NCBI GenBank assembly: GCA_030247855.1
Contig: JAPDRN010000007.1
Coordinates: 310,001 to 374,000, forward strand
Reading direction: 5' to 3'
DNA: 64,000 bases
Source: Knufia peltigerae
Taxonomy: Eukaryota > Ascomycota > Eurotiomycetes > Chaetothyriales > Trichomeriaceae
Below are positions 12,128-24,970 of this stretch, piece after piece. The translations under genes were made by a program, and so were the position numbers. The notes below the pieces were generated by a model that worked only from the letters and a program-made list of their open reading frames with translations, was not told where the DNA came from and made no database searches. Each line of letters begins with the position of its first letter. The stretch's first letter is position 1.

Positions 12128-13374
12128 ATGCCGTTTGCTCAGCTTGTCATTGGCCCTCCCGGGGCGGGCAAGTCGACGTACTGCAACGGCATGCAGCAGT
12201 TCATGGGAGCCATCGGCCGCAAGTGCAGCGTGGTCAACCTGGACCCGGCCAACGAGGCGACGGGGTACTCCCCCGCGGTCGACGTGAGGGACCTGGTCAC
12301 CCTCGAGGCCATCATGGGCGACGAGGACGTTCGGTTGGGACCCAACGGCGGCGTGCTCTACGCGCTCGAGGAGCTGGAGGAAAACACCGCGTGGCTCGAG
12401 GACCGCCTGGCCCGGCTGGGCGACGATTATGTCTTGTTCGACTGTCCTGGCCAGGTCGAGATCTTCACGCATCACGCAAGTCTGAGAAAGGTGTTTGCGA
12501 GGCTGGAGAAGGTGGGGTTCAGGGTGAGTTTTATTTCTTCTCGGAACAAAAATCCCAGTCTTCTTTCTCCTGTTCAGGAGACACGTGCTTCTACCATGTC
12601 AAGAATGCAATGGTTTCTATCACGGCAAAACCATACAAGACAATCAGTCGTGACCCATGACTAACATCGTCACAGCTAGTCGTCGTCAACTTGATCGACT
12701 CATACGCTCTGACACTACCATCGCTGTACATATCCACGCTCCTCCTCTCCTTAAGGAGCATGCTCCAACTCGACATGACGCACATTAACGTGCTGACGAA
12801 GATCGACAATCTCTCCAAGTACCCGCCCTTGCCGTTCAACCTGGACTTTTACACCGAAGTGCAAGACCTGTCATATCTACTCCCCAGTCTCGAAGAAGAG
12901 TCGCCCATGTTTGGGCAGGGGAAATTCGCGGCATTGAACGAAGCCATTGTCAATCTCGTCGAGGAGTTTGGGCTGGTAGGATACGAGACTCTCGCGGTCG
13001 AGGACAAGAAGAGCATGATGTCGCTTTTGAGAACCATCGACAGGGCTGGTGGCTACGCCTTTGGGGGCGCCGAGGGCGCCAATGATAGTGTCTGGCAGGT
13101 TGCCGTCAGAGAGGGAATGGGCGGGATGAGTGTCCAGGATGTCCAAGAAAGGTGGATCGACAACAAAGAGGAGTGGGATGAGAAAGAAAGGAAGGAGTGG
13201 GAGGAGGAGCAGCAACGTAGGGAAGAGGAGTGGGAGAGTGGGATGCAACAACAGCAAGGGGAAGATGATGCAGACATGGATATGGATGGTCTGGACGTAC
13301 CAAAAATGATGGGCGACAGTGGTGTTAAGATTAGGAGGAAAGGGGAGACCGGGCCTGACGGTGGAGGTTCGTGA
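12128..13374 (+). CDS. GPN2: GPN-loop GTPase 2
   Basis: Exons 12128-12523 and 12676-13374 are joined over a 152-bp GTGAGT...CACAG intron, giving 364 aa. The P-loop GPPGAGKST opens the protein. NLDPANE, the Gly-Pro-Asn insertion in LGPNGGVLYA that names the family, the DCPGQVE switch region and NVLTKIDN (guanine specificity) follow in order. Known role: with GPN1 and GPN3, it assists cytoplasmic assembly and nuclear import of RNA polymerase II and III. The downstream helical part is followed by a very Glu/Arg/Gln-rich tail (about residues 280-340) likely to be coiled or disordered. GPN2 is preferred over GPN3 because of the MPFAQLVIGPPGAGKST start and the long C-terminus. The gene converges on POP5 with a 278-bp gap. 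Confidence 0.9.
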
Positions 13375-13652
13375 CCATGGCGCACAATTGTAATTTCATC
13401 ACTTAGCGATTTTCCGCCTGTCAACGATTGTTTGTGGCATTGCTTTTGCGGGTCGTGAAGGTGCAATGTCCTCTTCCTCTTGTTCTTCCAAATGTTGGTC
13501 TAATGCGAGCCATGGATGGCGATCCTGGTGGTTTTTCGGTCGTCGGAAATATGTGACCAAGTCATCTACAGGGCCGATGACCCATATACTTCTGAGATTG
13601 ACGAATGATGATGATGATTTTCCACGACGGGAGTCGAAGCGAAGGGAAATTT

Positions 13653-14276
13653 TCAATCAGACGAGTCTTCCATGTCTTGTTCGTAATCGAAGTCTATGAC
13701 CCCCTCTTCTTCCTCTTGAGCCCTGAGGCTGGCGAGCTGAACTGGTCGTTTTCCATTGTTCTGATCCAGTAGACCTTCCAGCACAACGTCTCCATCTTCA
13801 TCCTGCCTGCCTTCTAATTTCGCGCGCACAATGTCCCTGCGCGCTCGACGAAGAACCTCCTCCTCGCTTTTTCTTATCGTACCGCTCACTCGAACCACCC
13901 GAGCGACGCATCGGACCGGAGGAGCTGCACCTCTCTGTGGACCGGGAAGCGTATCCATGAACGTGAGACTTGCCCAGACGAGACTGTAGTGTGCGCGAGG
14001 TACACGTAGGATCACTGTGCTCGTGCCCGGGCTAAAGTAAACTATACGTAAAGAGGGCTGGGTGACCGAAAGGCCATGGTCTCCGAAGACGGACTGGATA
14101 CTCGACCGGATGGCGGATATGAGAAGTTGCGCACTGATGTGGCTCGGGCTCGGACGCGAGAAGAGTACGTACGCTGGTGGTTGGGGAGATGAAGACGATT
14201 GTGCAGGCGCGGGAGAGGTGGTGGTGGAAGGGTAGAGGATGTCGAAGAGGATGTAGCGGTGTTTGATGCGCACCAT
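13653..14276 (-). CDS. POP5: Ribonuclease P/MRP protein subunit Pop5
   Basis: Single exon, 207 aa. The start MVRIKHRYILFDILYP is the characteristic opening of Pop5. The core follows with QLLISAIRSSIQSVFGDHG and the LRIVYFSPGTSTVILRVPR strand. Known role: a protein subunit shared by RNase P (tRNA 5' maturation) and RNase MRP (rRNA processing) in nucleus and nucleolus. The C-terminal 60 residues are acidic (EEEEGVIDFDYEQDMEDSSD), as in other fungal copies. A Ser/Pro/Ala-rich insert at residues 17-33 is slightly unusual but sits in a variable loop. The ATG at 14276 begins the conserved motif, so the start is secure. Confidence 0.9.
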   Translation of the reverse strand: MVRIKHRYILFDILYPSTTTSPAPAQSSSSPQPPAYVLFSRPSPSHISAQLLISAIRSSIQSVFGDHGLSVTQPSLRIVYFSPGTSTVILRVPRAHYSLVWASLTFMDTLPGPQRGAAPPVRCVARVVRVSGTIRKSEEEVLRRARRDIVRAKLEGRQDEDGDVVLEGLLDQNNGKRPVQLASLRAQEEEEGVIDFDYEQDMEDSSD

Positions 14277-16324
14277 GTTTTTAATAGAACATCCAGTGTA
14301 GGTTGTACAGAAGGGTTCGTCATGGGGGGGACGATCAGATCATCATCGCCTTCAGGATCTACATGCAGCCTTCTCATCCAAAGAGACTTGGATGTTGTTG
14401 GTCTTTGGAAAAAAGATCTGCGAACCAGCTTTGGAGCCGCAGGACTAAACTGCGGACAGGCACGAGCGTGCAGGCGAGGCTGGCAATTTACTTGGCAAGG
14501 CTGCGCACAGATGGTCCTCTAGGATTATTCCGTATATTAGAGAGTATCCGAAGTCAAAGTCGATTATTTGACCGTACAGTACTCCGTAAAGGGTTCCCAA
14601 TGGTACAAAGTAGGCATGGTCCAGACTGGTGACATGGCGTCAACTGCTGTCTATGGAAGAGAGACGAAACTCGTGACATTTTGCAACTTGAAACGTGTAG
14701 GTTGGGGAAAGACCAATTGACGTGTCGTGTCAATTTTCAGGAGTTCTACCCAGCGACAGGGTGTTCTTACGTGAAACACCTAACGAGGCGCTTAGGCTCG
14801 AGGCCGGGGGCGATTCAAGGCTACTCTTGCCCGTCTCACAGAACTTCTAAGCGGAACAGAAGATCTGAAACGTGTGTCCTGTAGATCTTGTTCGTGGCTC
14901 ATCCTGTTTGATCATGGCGGGCGGAAAGGTCGGCAAAAGATACTACTTTCTTGAGCTGCACAGCCATGACTGAGGCGCTTCCACGAGATCAACGGGTGCG
15001 TTCTTGTGGACTTGCTTAGTGACCTTGTCCATGCCCCGAATTCCCAGCGTGTAAGTGCTTCAGCAGCGGAAACTTGATATCCAATAGACCTTTACGATAT
15101 GACAGGATTTGAGTCATGGCTACTGGGTAATAGGTCAGGATCAGGTCTGTCTTTGTATGAATCAAAAGGTCTAGCCGCGGGGACGATAAGGATGATTGAC
15201 GTGGAGGATCAATGGTCTGTGGTTTGAGGGAACTATTTACGAAGCGCTTGACGTGATCTGCACCTTTGGGTCCCGGTATATCATGGCTCGTTCGTGGTCG
15301 TGCTAGCTAGTACGGAGTAGTTGTGGCCTGCGTCTATACAATAGTATTTTCTTCGAGTGTTTCAGCGTCCATATGCTAGGCGCTTACGCGAACCCTATGA
15401 CGGTTGTGAGTGGTGGTAAACACATGTTTTCTTTGGGTGGTGTTGCCCCTGAAATTCTGCAACCCGCGTGGCAATACGGAATCGAGGTCGGCAGGCTTGG
15501 GAGTGCGGAGAATTTTCAGAGGTTGCAAAAGGGATGGGTATGGTCGTCTAGGCTCTAGAAGGGATGGTGAAGTCTGCAAGATCCCGCGACGAGCGTCGAT
15601 GGGTGGCCAGGCCGGTGCATCAAGTTGGGCGAGAGAGAAGTGTGAGTGGCCTGGAGAGGCAGAGTGGATGAGGCCTTTGTCCATGTCCTGCGCCAATGGA
15701 GAGCGGACTTTATATAGCGCGCAATGAAGAATCCACCCACCGTCAACTGTCAAAGATTGCTTGCACGCGTCCAACTCCATCTCCCTGCAGGAAAGAATCC
15801 CTTCTCGATCTCCCCAACATCTATCCAAAGGGATCCAAGGGATAGGGATAGAGAGGCAACAGGAAAAGTCTGTCGTCGTTCGTTAATTCTACCAACCGTC
15901 ACTCATTTACACAACCCTCCTTTCTCTCAGACGTCTTTCATTTATCACAATCACACTCACACTCCTTTAGCCGACGGTCGATTCGTCGCTATTGCCTCCA
16001 TCAATCAACCATTCCTTCGTCAACAGCCGTATCCTTCCTTTACGGCCATCCGATTCACCATTCTAACCAATCTTCGATCCTTTGTAACCATAGCGGACTG
16101 AGTCTTGCATCTCGAACATTCCTTACTACCCTCGAACAGTCGGATTGGATCGACAGGAAGTCGAACTTCACCTTGTCTTCACCTCACTTCTCAGCCAAAA
16201 GTCACTGCGCACAAGCCAATCTCGCGTGGCGAATTGTACCAAAATTTCGATCTAACCTGTACCACATCGCACAAACAGACTGTACGGTAGAAATATCTCA
16301 CCAGGCCTCCCTACTTTAAGCATC
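14277..16324. other. 2-kb divergent intergenic region
   Basis: This region separates POP5 (-) and the 261-aa orphan (+). No convincing coding frame. It contains two TACTCCGTA-type motifs (14579-14588 and 15311-15319) and a probable core promoter near 15.7 kb, followed by a roughly 600-bp leader rich in C and T with short upstream frames. Confidence 0.45.
15693..15717 (+). promoter_or_regulatory. CCAAT box and TATATA box
   Basis: CCAAT at 15693-15697 is followed 13 bp later by TATATAG at 15711-15717. Together they could form a core promoter for the gene starting at 16325, implying a leader of about 580 bp with pyrimidine-rich tracts. This is inference from spacing and motif only. Confidence 0.35.
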
Positions 16325-17110
16325 ATGTCTTCCTCAACAATGTCTCTTGCTCGCGCATTTACACGGCGCAACAAGCGAAGCGTGGGTGAAATCACTCCCT
16401 CAAGAGGTACCAGCGTCAAATACGCTCCGGGAACCATCAATCGCAGTCAGATCTCACTTCCCACTGAATTGATCTCGACCACCAACGTCCAGGCGTTGAA
16501 TGCTCCCGACATTCCTGGTGCCTCTGGATCGTCCACGGCCTCACTCTCCTCTGCCAGCGACTCCGACTTCTCCACCATCGACCGAAGCTTCCTGACCAAT
16601 GCGGCGAGCGACACATCATCCATCGACGACAGCGGCCCCGCGACCCCCGTTACACCCGCCTCGGAAGATACCAAATCATTCTTTGATTTGAAGCAAAGCC
16701 TGTCGGCAGTTCCGGCCCTTGCTTCACCTCATGCTGTCGAGACACCTGCAATTCCAAAACGTGCCCTGTCCCACTCCAAAGAGGCACACGTCCTATTGTC
16801 ACGAAAGCGATCGATTCAGCGCATGTCACCTCCCCCCACCACCCTGAACAAGCCAACTACACGGAGTAGCGCCGATATCTTCTCTTCATCTGCCGACCCT
16901 AATCACCCATTCGGTAAAGAGCTGGCACAAGTGAATGAGGTTGCGGAAGAGTTTGGTGCCACGGCCCGATTACTGGAAGAAGAGGAACAAGAAATGATGA
17001 ACAAAGGTCTTCGCAAGTTCGGTGTGGAGGAATACCTGGACGAAATAGCAGGCCTCTATGGTGGAATCTTCGAAGACAAACTCGGCTCAATCGCGAAGCC
17101 GTGGATCTAA
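16325..17110 (+). CDS. Conserved-looking fungal hypothetical protein, 261 aa
   Basis: Single exon with an in-frame Met six codons in. The first 190 residues are Ser/Thr/Pro-rich and probably disordered, with many SP/TP sites (for example GPATPVTPASEDT and MSPPPTT). The last 65 residues look structured: an acidic helix (VAEEFGATARLLEEEEQEM) and an aromatic/hydrophobic end (FGVEEYLDEIAGLYGGIFED). I recognise no named domain. This arrangement, a disordered head with one compact C-terminal module, resembles uncharacterised proteins of other filamentous ascomycetes, but no function can be given. Codon use and length of the open frame support a real gene. Confidence 0.75.
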   Translation: MSSSTMSLARAFTRRNKRSVGEITPSRGTSVKYAPGTINRSQISLPTELISTTNVQALNAPDIPGASGSSTASLSSASDSDFSTIDRSFLTNAASDTSSIDDSGPATPVTPASEDTKSFFDLKQSLSAVPALASPHAVETPAIPKRALSHSKEAHVLLSRKRSIQRMSPPPTTLNKPTTRSSADIFSSSADPNHPFGKELAQVNEVAEEFGATARLLEEEEQEMMNKGLRKFGVEEYLDEIAGLYGGIFEDKLGSIAKPWI

Positions 17111-18613
17111 AAGATCTGGTTGTTGGATTGGCCCGCGGGCTGATTCATGCGCCAAATTCACGACTTTACGACGATTGATTTTCTAAAAGCGAATCGCTGT
17201 CCAGGGTGGCTGGCTGGCGAAATGCGGCGTCTCACATACCGTTGAGGACATTATTTCACGTCACTCCTTTACTACAACCTTTAGCATTGTTCTTTTCAAG
17301 CACACACACCTCGCCTTATTCTACCGCCGGATGGATGAGAATGGACTTGTGTACCAGGCTCATGTGGACTGGAGCCAAATGAACCATGTGCACCCGGGTC
17401 AGGATTTGAGCAACTAACCCTGAATGGGAATCTTGATCATGAAAGAGATGTCAATTTTCGAGCTAGAGGGGATTCCTTGATTGGAGATTTTTTTTCTTCT
17501 GGTCAAGATGAGACAGATGATGAGGCGGTCAGAAAGACAAGGGCAGGTGAATCTTGTATTACAACCTACCATGATGAAGCAACAGATGGAGCTAGTTATC
17601 CTGAGAAATAAGAGAAACGAGGACCTGTTTAGAAAAGCAAAAGAATAAGACCTCATTTCGATATATCATGTTCAACCTTCGCTCCCCTGGCGTGAGGACT
17701 CGTAACCCACCTGTGATGACGAGGATCTGTAGTCCAATGTCTTGTATTGTAGAAGTACAAGTGATCGTCCCAGGGGTCTGTGCCCATTGCAAAGGTACAG
17801 TGCTCACACTACCTACCCGAGTAGGTATATGGAGGCGAAAGGCCCGTATTTCCGTCGATAGTGGCACGGGCTATCGAGGGTTTGACAAAAATCCGAGTCT
17901 ACGATACTCATACTCCAAGAATAAATGTAAGCCTTCAGTAATGCCGTATTAAGAGACTTTATTATGACCTTGCCAAAAGTCAAGGCAAATACTTGATATA
18001 TCTATATGACGTTAAGCAGAGGGTTTTCTCCTTCGAGCACGTAAACAAAACATGTCATTGCAAGAGCCCCTCGTACTGTTTTGTCCCCAGCTGAACAGGG
18101 ATGATGAAGGGCCAACGCTCGGCAAAATCCCGTCTTCGTCATTCGGCTAAGTGAAAATCAGTGGAGATGAGTTCGATAAATTAATTCCCAGCTGGAATGT
18201 TCATGGCTTGCTATTGATCGAACCTCAGCTCAAGATTCCAGCCTGGTGGGCGCACACGTTGATAAGCTCCATACTACTCATGTACTGTACATACAACAAT
18301 CAATCAATCTCATCTGTGCGGATCAAAGCCGCGACGACACGTACTTCTTCCTGATCCATCTTCGTCTGCTTCCTGCTCGACCTGGCGAGACACAGACATA
18401 CACACATCGATTCATTCTTTCCCTCTTTCCCTCTCGTCTGTCGCTATCGCACCCTCCTCCACGATTACCCTTGATCTCCCTAGCAAAATCCACCTGCGAT
18501 CACTCTACTCATCCAGTTATGCTATCGCCGTGCCGAACGTGATTCCTCACCGCGAACTGCGACTATAGAGGCTCTGAACCTTTGCGACGCACATCGAGCG
18601 CGCTCTCCCAGCC
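17111..18613. other. Intergenic region between the orphan and the DUF221 channel
   Basis: No gene recognised. A perfect short inverted repeat (TACCTAC, four-base loop, GTAGGTA) lies at 17810-17827. From about 18350 to 18610 the plus strand is pyrimidine-rich, likely the leader of the DUF221 gene. Confidence 0.4.
17810..17827. repeat. Short perfect inverted repeat
   Basis: Seven-base arms TACCTAC/GTAGGTA around CCGA. It could fold as a hairpin, but no adjacent gene end or U-run gives it a role. Confidence 0.5.
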
Positions 18614-21437
18614 ATGGACGCCAACCACGCCCTCCTCCAGACACGTCAAAGTGTTAATCAAAACAACGACCAAAACATTGGTTCTGCGCTCAACAGCTCA
18701 CCCTCTCTATCAGGCCTGATCTCGACACTGGTCCCCACGCTCATCATCGCCGTGGTGTACTTTGCGCTCTTCGTCGTTTTGCGATCCCGATTTCCTCGAC
18801 AATATGCGCCTCGAACGTATCTGGGTGCCTTGCGCCCTCAAGAACGAACGCCGGTGCCGCCGAATACACTCTTTGGATGGATTCCGTTTATGAGAAAGGT
18901 GGGTTGTGTTGACGGATACCAAATATCTGGATGAGAAACCTCTCTGACCGTGGCATAGCTCCCCGACGAATACGTTCTTCAACACAACTCCCTCGATGGC
19001 TATTTCCTCCTGCGATACCTCAAGATGTCCATTATAATCTGCTTCGTGGGATGCTGTATCACATGGCCGGTTTTGTTCCCGGTCAATGCAACCGGCGGTG
19101 GTGGTCAAAAGCAGCTCAATGTGCTGAGCTTCAGCAATGTCCAGGATAAGAATCGTTACTTTGCCCACGTTTTTGTGGCTTGGGTCTTCATCGGATTCAT
19201 CTTCTTCCTGGTCACTCGGGAGCTCATCTACTATATCAACTTGAGACAGGCCTACCTCCTGTCGCCCTTGTACGCTTCCCGAATCTCTTCCCGCACCGTC
19301 CTATTTCAGTCAGTTCCGCCCAAGTTTGCGGACGAAGCCCGAATCCGTAGAATGTTCGGCGATGAGCTCAAAAATGTATGGATTGCCTCCAACGCCAAAG
19401 AACTGGACGAGATGGTCTCGGACCGTTACAAGCTCTGCATCAAACTCGAGACAGCCGTGACCAAGCTGATAAAGCTCGCAAACGATGCCCGTCTAAAATC
19501 ACTCAAGGGAAAAGATCCAGCGCCTGAAAGGCCGACTTACGACGAGGAGGAGTATGGCGAAGAGTCAGGCTCAGCGGCGGCTCGTTGGGTTAGACCCAAG
19601 GATCGTCCCACCCACCGTCTCAAACCATTGATCGGCAAAAAGGTTGATACCATCAATTATTGCCGCGAGGAGATTGGTAGACTGAATCCATTGATCGAAG
19701 CCGAACAGGACAAGTACCGGTCAGGCGAATCCAAGGCTAGAAATGCAGTCTTTGTCGAATTCTGGAACCAGACTCAAGCACAGAAGGCCTTCCAGATGGT
19801 CACTCACCACCAGCCCTTGCATATGTCGCCTCGTGTCGTGGGCCTCAGTCCTGAAGAAATTGTTTGGTCAAACTTAGGTATTACCTGGAAGACGCGCACT
19901 ATCCGGAATATCGTATCCCTGGCTGTCGTTGTTGCACTGATCATCTTCTGGTAAGTTCAAATAATGGGACAACGGCTTCGAGTGACATACTTATCTTCTG
20001 GTCAGGTCTATCCCCGTTGCTTTTGTCGGTTCCATCTCCCAGATATCTTATCTCACAGAAGTCGCCCCGTTTCTGAAGTTTATCAACAACTGTCCAAAGG
20101 TCATTCTTGGTGTGATCACAAATCTCCTCCCTACTATCATGCTTTCGCTGCTCATGTCTCTTGTGCCTGTCATAATGAGATTCATGGGGAAGATAGCAGG
20201 AAAGGTATGTCACTAATTCCAACAGCACTTCGCTCCTTTCTTCTGACTTGAAATCTAGCCTACCCTCTCACTGATCGAACTACGATGCCACGAATCATTC
20301 TTTTGGTTCGAAGTTATTCAAGTTTTCCTGGTGACCACCATGACTTCTGCTGCCAGCGCTGCAGTACCACAGGTTATCCACGAACCTGGGACCATAACCA
20401 CAATTCTTGCAAAAAATCTCCCCCTAGCTGCCAACTTCTATATCTCCTACTTCATCCTCCAGGGATTGGTCTTCTCGTCTGGCCAACTTTTGCAGATCGT
20501 AGGTCTGATCCTCTACAACGCCATGTCCAAAGTACTCGATAAAACACCACGGAAAATGTACGACAGATGGTCCAGCTTGTCATCAGTCAGCTGGGGAGAT
20601 ATTTTCCCTGTGCTCGAAATGATGACCGTGATCTCTATCACATATTCTCCCATAGCACCATTGATGATGGGCTTTGCGACAATCGGACTGGGACTGTTCT
20701 ACTTTGCATACCGATATAGTCTACTGTTTGTTGACAGCTCAGTCATCGATACCAAAGGTCTCGTCTATCCAAAGGCTCTACAGCATACTCTGGTTGGCTG
20801 TTATTTGGCAGTAATCTGTATGATTGGTTTACTCGGTATACGAGCCGCTCCCGCTCCGTTGGTGCTGATGATCATTCTTCTGGTTGTCATGGTTCTCTAC
20901 CACATTTCGCTGGCATCCGCCGTCAAGCCTCTACTACACTACCTGCCACGCTCTCTCGAAGACGAAGAAGCTGCACTCCTCGAGGAAAACGATACAAGTG
21001 GACTGTCATCGGATGCCCGAGGAAAGAATAGTGTATCCGAGAAGAACCCCATCGACGAGTTGCGACAAACAAAAGAAAGCATGCGTACAACTGGCGACCA
21101 AGAGACGGTCCCGATGTGGAAACGTTTTTGGAGGCCCGACATTTATGCTAGTTATGCCGTGCTGAGGAAATTGGTGCCGCAAGATTTTGCCGAGATCAGG
21201 TATTCACCCGAAGTCGAACGAGACGCGTATCAAGACCCGGCAGTCAATGCGATTGCACCATTGCTGTGGGTTCCACATGATGATATGGGTGTGTCGAGGC
21301 AGGAGTGTTTCCACACGAACAAGGTCGTCCCTATGACCGACGAAGGGGCGTATTTCAACGAAAAGGGCAAGATAGTATGGAGCGAGGAGGAGACGGGTGG
21401 AAGGCCACCGATTTTCGAAGAAAAGATTTATTACTGA
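18614..21437 (+). CDS. DUF221 (CSC1/TMEM63-type) stress-gated cation channel
   Basis: Four exons: 18614-18898, 18959-19950, 20006-20204 and 20259-21437 (introns 60, 55 and 54 bp), total 884 aa. Three N-terminal helices come first (TLIIAVVYFALFVVL, MSIIICFVGCCITWPVLF, FAHVFVAWVFIGFIFF). A large cytosolic loop with the RTVLFQSVP motif and a coiled segment follows. Then comes the pore-bearing block of about seven helices, including IPVAFVGSISQISYL, PTIMLSLLMSLVPVIMRF and YSPIAPLMMGFATIGLGLFY. This matches yeast Csc1/Rsn1/Phm7 and plant OSCA, hyperosmolality- or stretch-gated channels of the plasma membrane or ER. The C-terminal tail is hydrophilic and conserved-looking (PEVERDAYQDPAVNAIAPLLWVP before the end is interrupted by acidic residues). 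Which paralogue it is cannot be told. Confidence 0.9.
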
Positions 21438-22075
21438 TGAGAGGATTCAAGAGTGGTGGATTTGAAAGAGCCTCATGGGAAGTATGAGTTTGCTGCAAAG
21501 AATGTGTGACTCCTTGTTACCTGGGCGTCAACAGTAGCCCCTCGAGAAGATGAGCTCGAGCACGATCAAGACGTTGACAGTAGGGGGTACACTGGGAGCG
21601 TCTCTGGTCGTGTCGCTGTCAATAGACTTTGTTTGAGAGAAAAAAGGATACCCTCAAGTTAGCCATTAGCTAACAATCATATTGTTCATCTTTTGAATGT
21701 GTATGTATGTACAGTATGTATAATCACTTGGTGTTTGATACTAACTGGTGCAACATCTATCGTCTCTTTTTGTTTGAAATACTTTTTTTGGGATTGAGCT
21801 CTTGGACCCGAACAGGGTAACTCACGCAGGAGTTTTCTCCATCACGTGCTGTTGAATTCCCCCCCCACCCCCTCTATCAATATGTACCTGATAGGGACAC
21901 TTGCTTTGGGTGTCGAAGAGAACCATTTCTGACTCTGTTTCTTCTATACTAGGCTATCAGGCGCACACACACACACACCCCCTCAAGACCACTCGTCCTT
22001 TTGAAAATCTTGCATGTGAGATTGTTCGTATTTGGGTCCGAACTTTGGATCCTCAAAGACATTCATTCATCGCGG

Positions 22076-22080
<5 letters not shown>

Positions 22081-22108
<28 letters not shown>
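22081..22108. repeat. (GA)n microsatellite
   Basis: About fourteen GA dinucleotides followed by purine-rich sequence. A second similar tract lies at 29802-29834. Confidence 0.9.
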
Positions 22109-22114
<6 letters not shown>

Positions 22115-24970
22115 GGGGAGAAAAACCGAAGGCAGGTGGTGTCCGGTTCGCGACAGTTGCCGGCAGTTTACCATGGACGCCGGTCTCCTGTAGATGCCGC
22201 GTACCGTAACATGCCTCCTCGTCGTTCTCGTCCACCATGGTGAGCTCGTGATGTGCCTGAGCAAAGGCAAAGTGAAAAAAAAAGGGGGAGGGGGACGCGA
22301 GGCGAAGTCCATTCCCCCTCTCCTGGCCGTGGCTGACGGTTTGACTTTTCTTGCCAGAAGTCCTGAAAAGAGAAAGTCGAGTAGTTCCGAAAGAGTTCAT
22401 GACGCTGACGGCGACGACAACAGCGACGACAGGGAAACAAACATCACACAACACGCAGCATGTGCCACGAGCAAATCAAAAAATAATACCAGATTTTTTT
22501 AGGACGCCAGCTCAAAAGTCTCCATGGGGTTTCCCAAAATGGCAGTGACAAAGAGAATATCCACCCTCGAGAGATCCGGATCGTAAAGTCAAGGATCGAA
22601 AATGTCATGTCACAAACTCACGACGACGACAAACTGTCATTCTTGCCAAAAAGGGTAACTCGAGTAGTGGAATACGATACGGGGAGAGAGAGACACACAC
22701 ACCGTGGGAACCCAGTCCGGACCACATAAAACTTTGGTTCGTCGTCTCCATCGATGCCGTTCCCGTTTGACACCCGAGAAAAAACGTGGTTGACCACTTG
22801 TGGTCAAGGGAACTCATTTGTCCCTCGGGAATGTAAAAGAAAAGGTCAATGCCACGCGGACCTCCCCTACCTGACAGCACTTCTCGGTACCGGACTTTGT
22901 TTCGAAACCAACAAAGGCTTTCAACCGTCAAGGGCCAAGGCCGCGGAAAAGTCAGTCGAAAAGACCGAATCGGACCGCCATCGTTTCCATGGATCGGAAC
23001 CAGCTGAGAGAAGACGAGCTGAATGTTGGTGGACCATCAGAGTTCGCCGCAATACCTTGACATCGTCGAGAATGCCATGTCCATGACTATTCAACGACGA
23101 GCTTCAGCTTTCACGATAGGGGAGTAGTAACGTTGTGTGGCATGCGATTGTAGAGATTGGAATGACTTGGGCCCATTAGTCGCCCAGATATCTACTTCGG
23201 AAGCAATAGAAAGCACTGTGATCCAGAGAGCCGACCGTGACGTGATGAAGTTGAACGGGGGAGAAGAAACGACACACAATCCCAAAGATGTACCAGGGGC
23301 ATTTCCCAGCTGGGACGTTCCCGCTGGTTCACCTACCTGCAGCAGAGTCCGGTCTTGACATGGCATGTAGTCATGGCTGAATCGCTCAGAGACAGTTCGG
23401 GTACTTCGTGAGTACGCAGTCTGGGCTCAAAGTCGATGATATGACGATGCAGGAAGGAAACTTTTTCGAGACCGCCAGTGCCGGCATCGCCGAACACTTC
23501 ATTTTTCCATCCACCCGCCACATCATGGCGAGGTAGAGTTTGGGTCGTTCATCATCATCATCAGTACTGGTCCTCTGAATGAGACAGTGCGTGATTCGTT
23601 TGGCTAGTGTGGCTCGCTTGGATACTCCGACACCGACGGTTTGACAATCAGCTGGCTCATTCGAGTCAAGATGCTTCAAAGACAGTCCGACTGCACGTTG
23701 GAATCCGTGACGTTTGACATCTGCGGTCTCGAATCTGTCACATTTTGCAAGGATATACTCCGGATATGCTGAGTGATGTAAAAAAAACAGTGTATTCCGT
23801 ATGTCCCTTACGAGAACCGGGGTTGCCCTCGGCTCGGGATTGGTTGACGTGTTGGGTGTGTGTCTTCGGACCGAGGAGACGCGGGAGCATCAAACACCAT
23901 CCGAAGCTCTTGCGAAGTACTTCCGTGCCGGACTTTCGACCAGAACAACAGTTGAATTTTCATCACGTCGCGTTAAGATTTGAGCAGGGACAATTAGTCG
24001 TCGAGAATATGGAGTACTGTACCCACGCATGCTGTCTGTTCAAGCATGAGAGCAGGGTACTGCTTACAAGGTGTACAGACTTCAATCGTGGCCCGGGCCG
24101 TTGTGGGAGGCCTAAACATCAAAGTACGTGTTTTGGGGGCTGATTAAACCGGAACCGCACCTGGAGTGATGTGTGAATTCCTTTTTGCAGCACTAAGTGA
24201 TAATAATAACGAAATTGTAATTCTGCCCTAGAGTCCAGGGGGTTGCGTGCTTGGGATTGGCAAATGGCGGGTTGCAGGCGAGAGACAAGCCCCCCGGTCG
24301 TCATGTGGGCTTGACCAGCAAACATCCCTGAACTTCCAAAGAAGGTAACCGGCTTTCATGCAAGTCATCGTTGAGGACCAAATGTCCTTGGACAGTCGAC
24401 AATGTACAATGCAAGTTGAAGTAATCACTTGACTTCGCTTCGCGCGAGGGCGTAGTCTGCGTGGAAATCGATGTGCAGCGCTCGTCGCCCACGTTTGGGC
24501 ATGGCAAACGAGCGCCCCATTGAAAGTGCACTGATGATCAAAAGCCCAATTCGGATACTCACATGAGATGAGCAGGTTCATGTGCTAGCAGCACCTTGAG
24601 AAAAGACAGCCGCCAAAAAAGAGCCAGATGGGAGCTGGTATTGTAGGACCCGAGCGTGGGACAGTCTCCAGTCAAGCGGCCTTGAGGAAGCGTCAGTAGT
24701 GTCCTGTGGCTTGAGATTGCTCAGGAAGGCTTATACGGCCCGTGTTTGACGATCATCTAGAAGCCATTGAAACGGGCTAATTCTGGTTGCCCTATGGGGG
24801 TGTGATGGGTGTGCTACAAGTATCATCGGAATATTTGTTGTTGGCTCTCGCAGTCACAGACGAGGGCTCTTGGGAGTGGTCAATAATAGCCGATGCAAAG
24901 ATGCGACCTCGACTACCGCCATCGCCAAAGGGGCAACCACAGATATCTTTTGGCTGGAGGGGATTCCATC

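Noticed and set aside
12524..12664. Extension of GPN2 exon 1 to a 178-codon frame
   Set aside because: The family sequence resumes at 12676 after a good CACAG acceptor, and the extension is intronic sequence.
23386..24581. Minus-strand frames of about 100 codons
   Set aside because: No family resemblance and poor internal consistency; no splicing arrangement gives a sensible protein.
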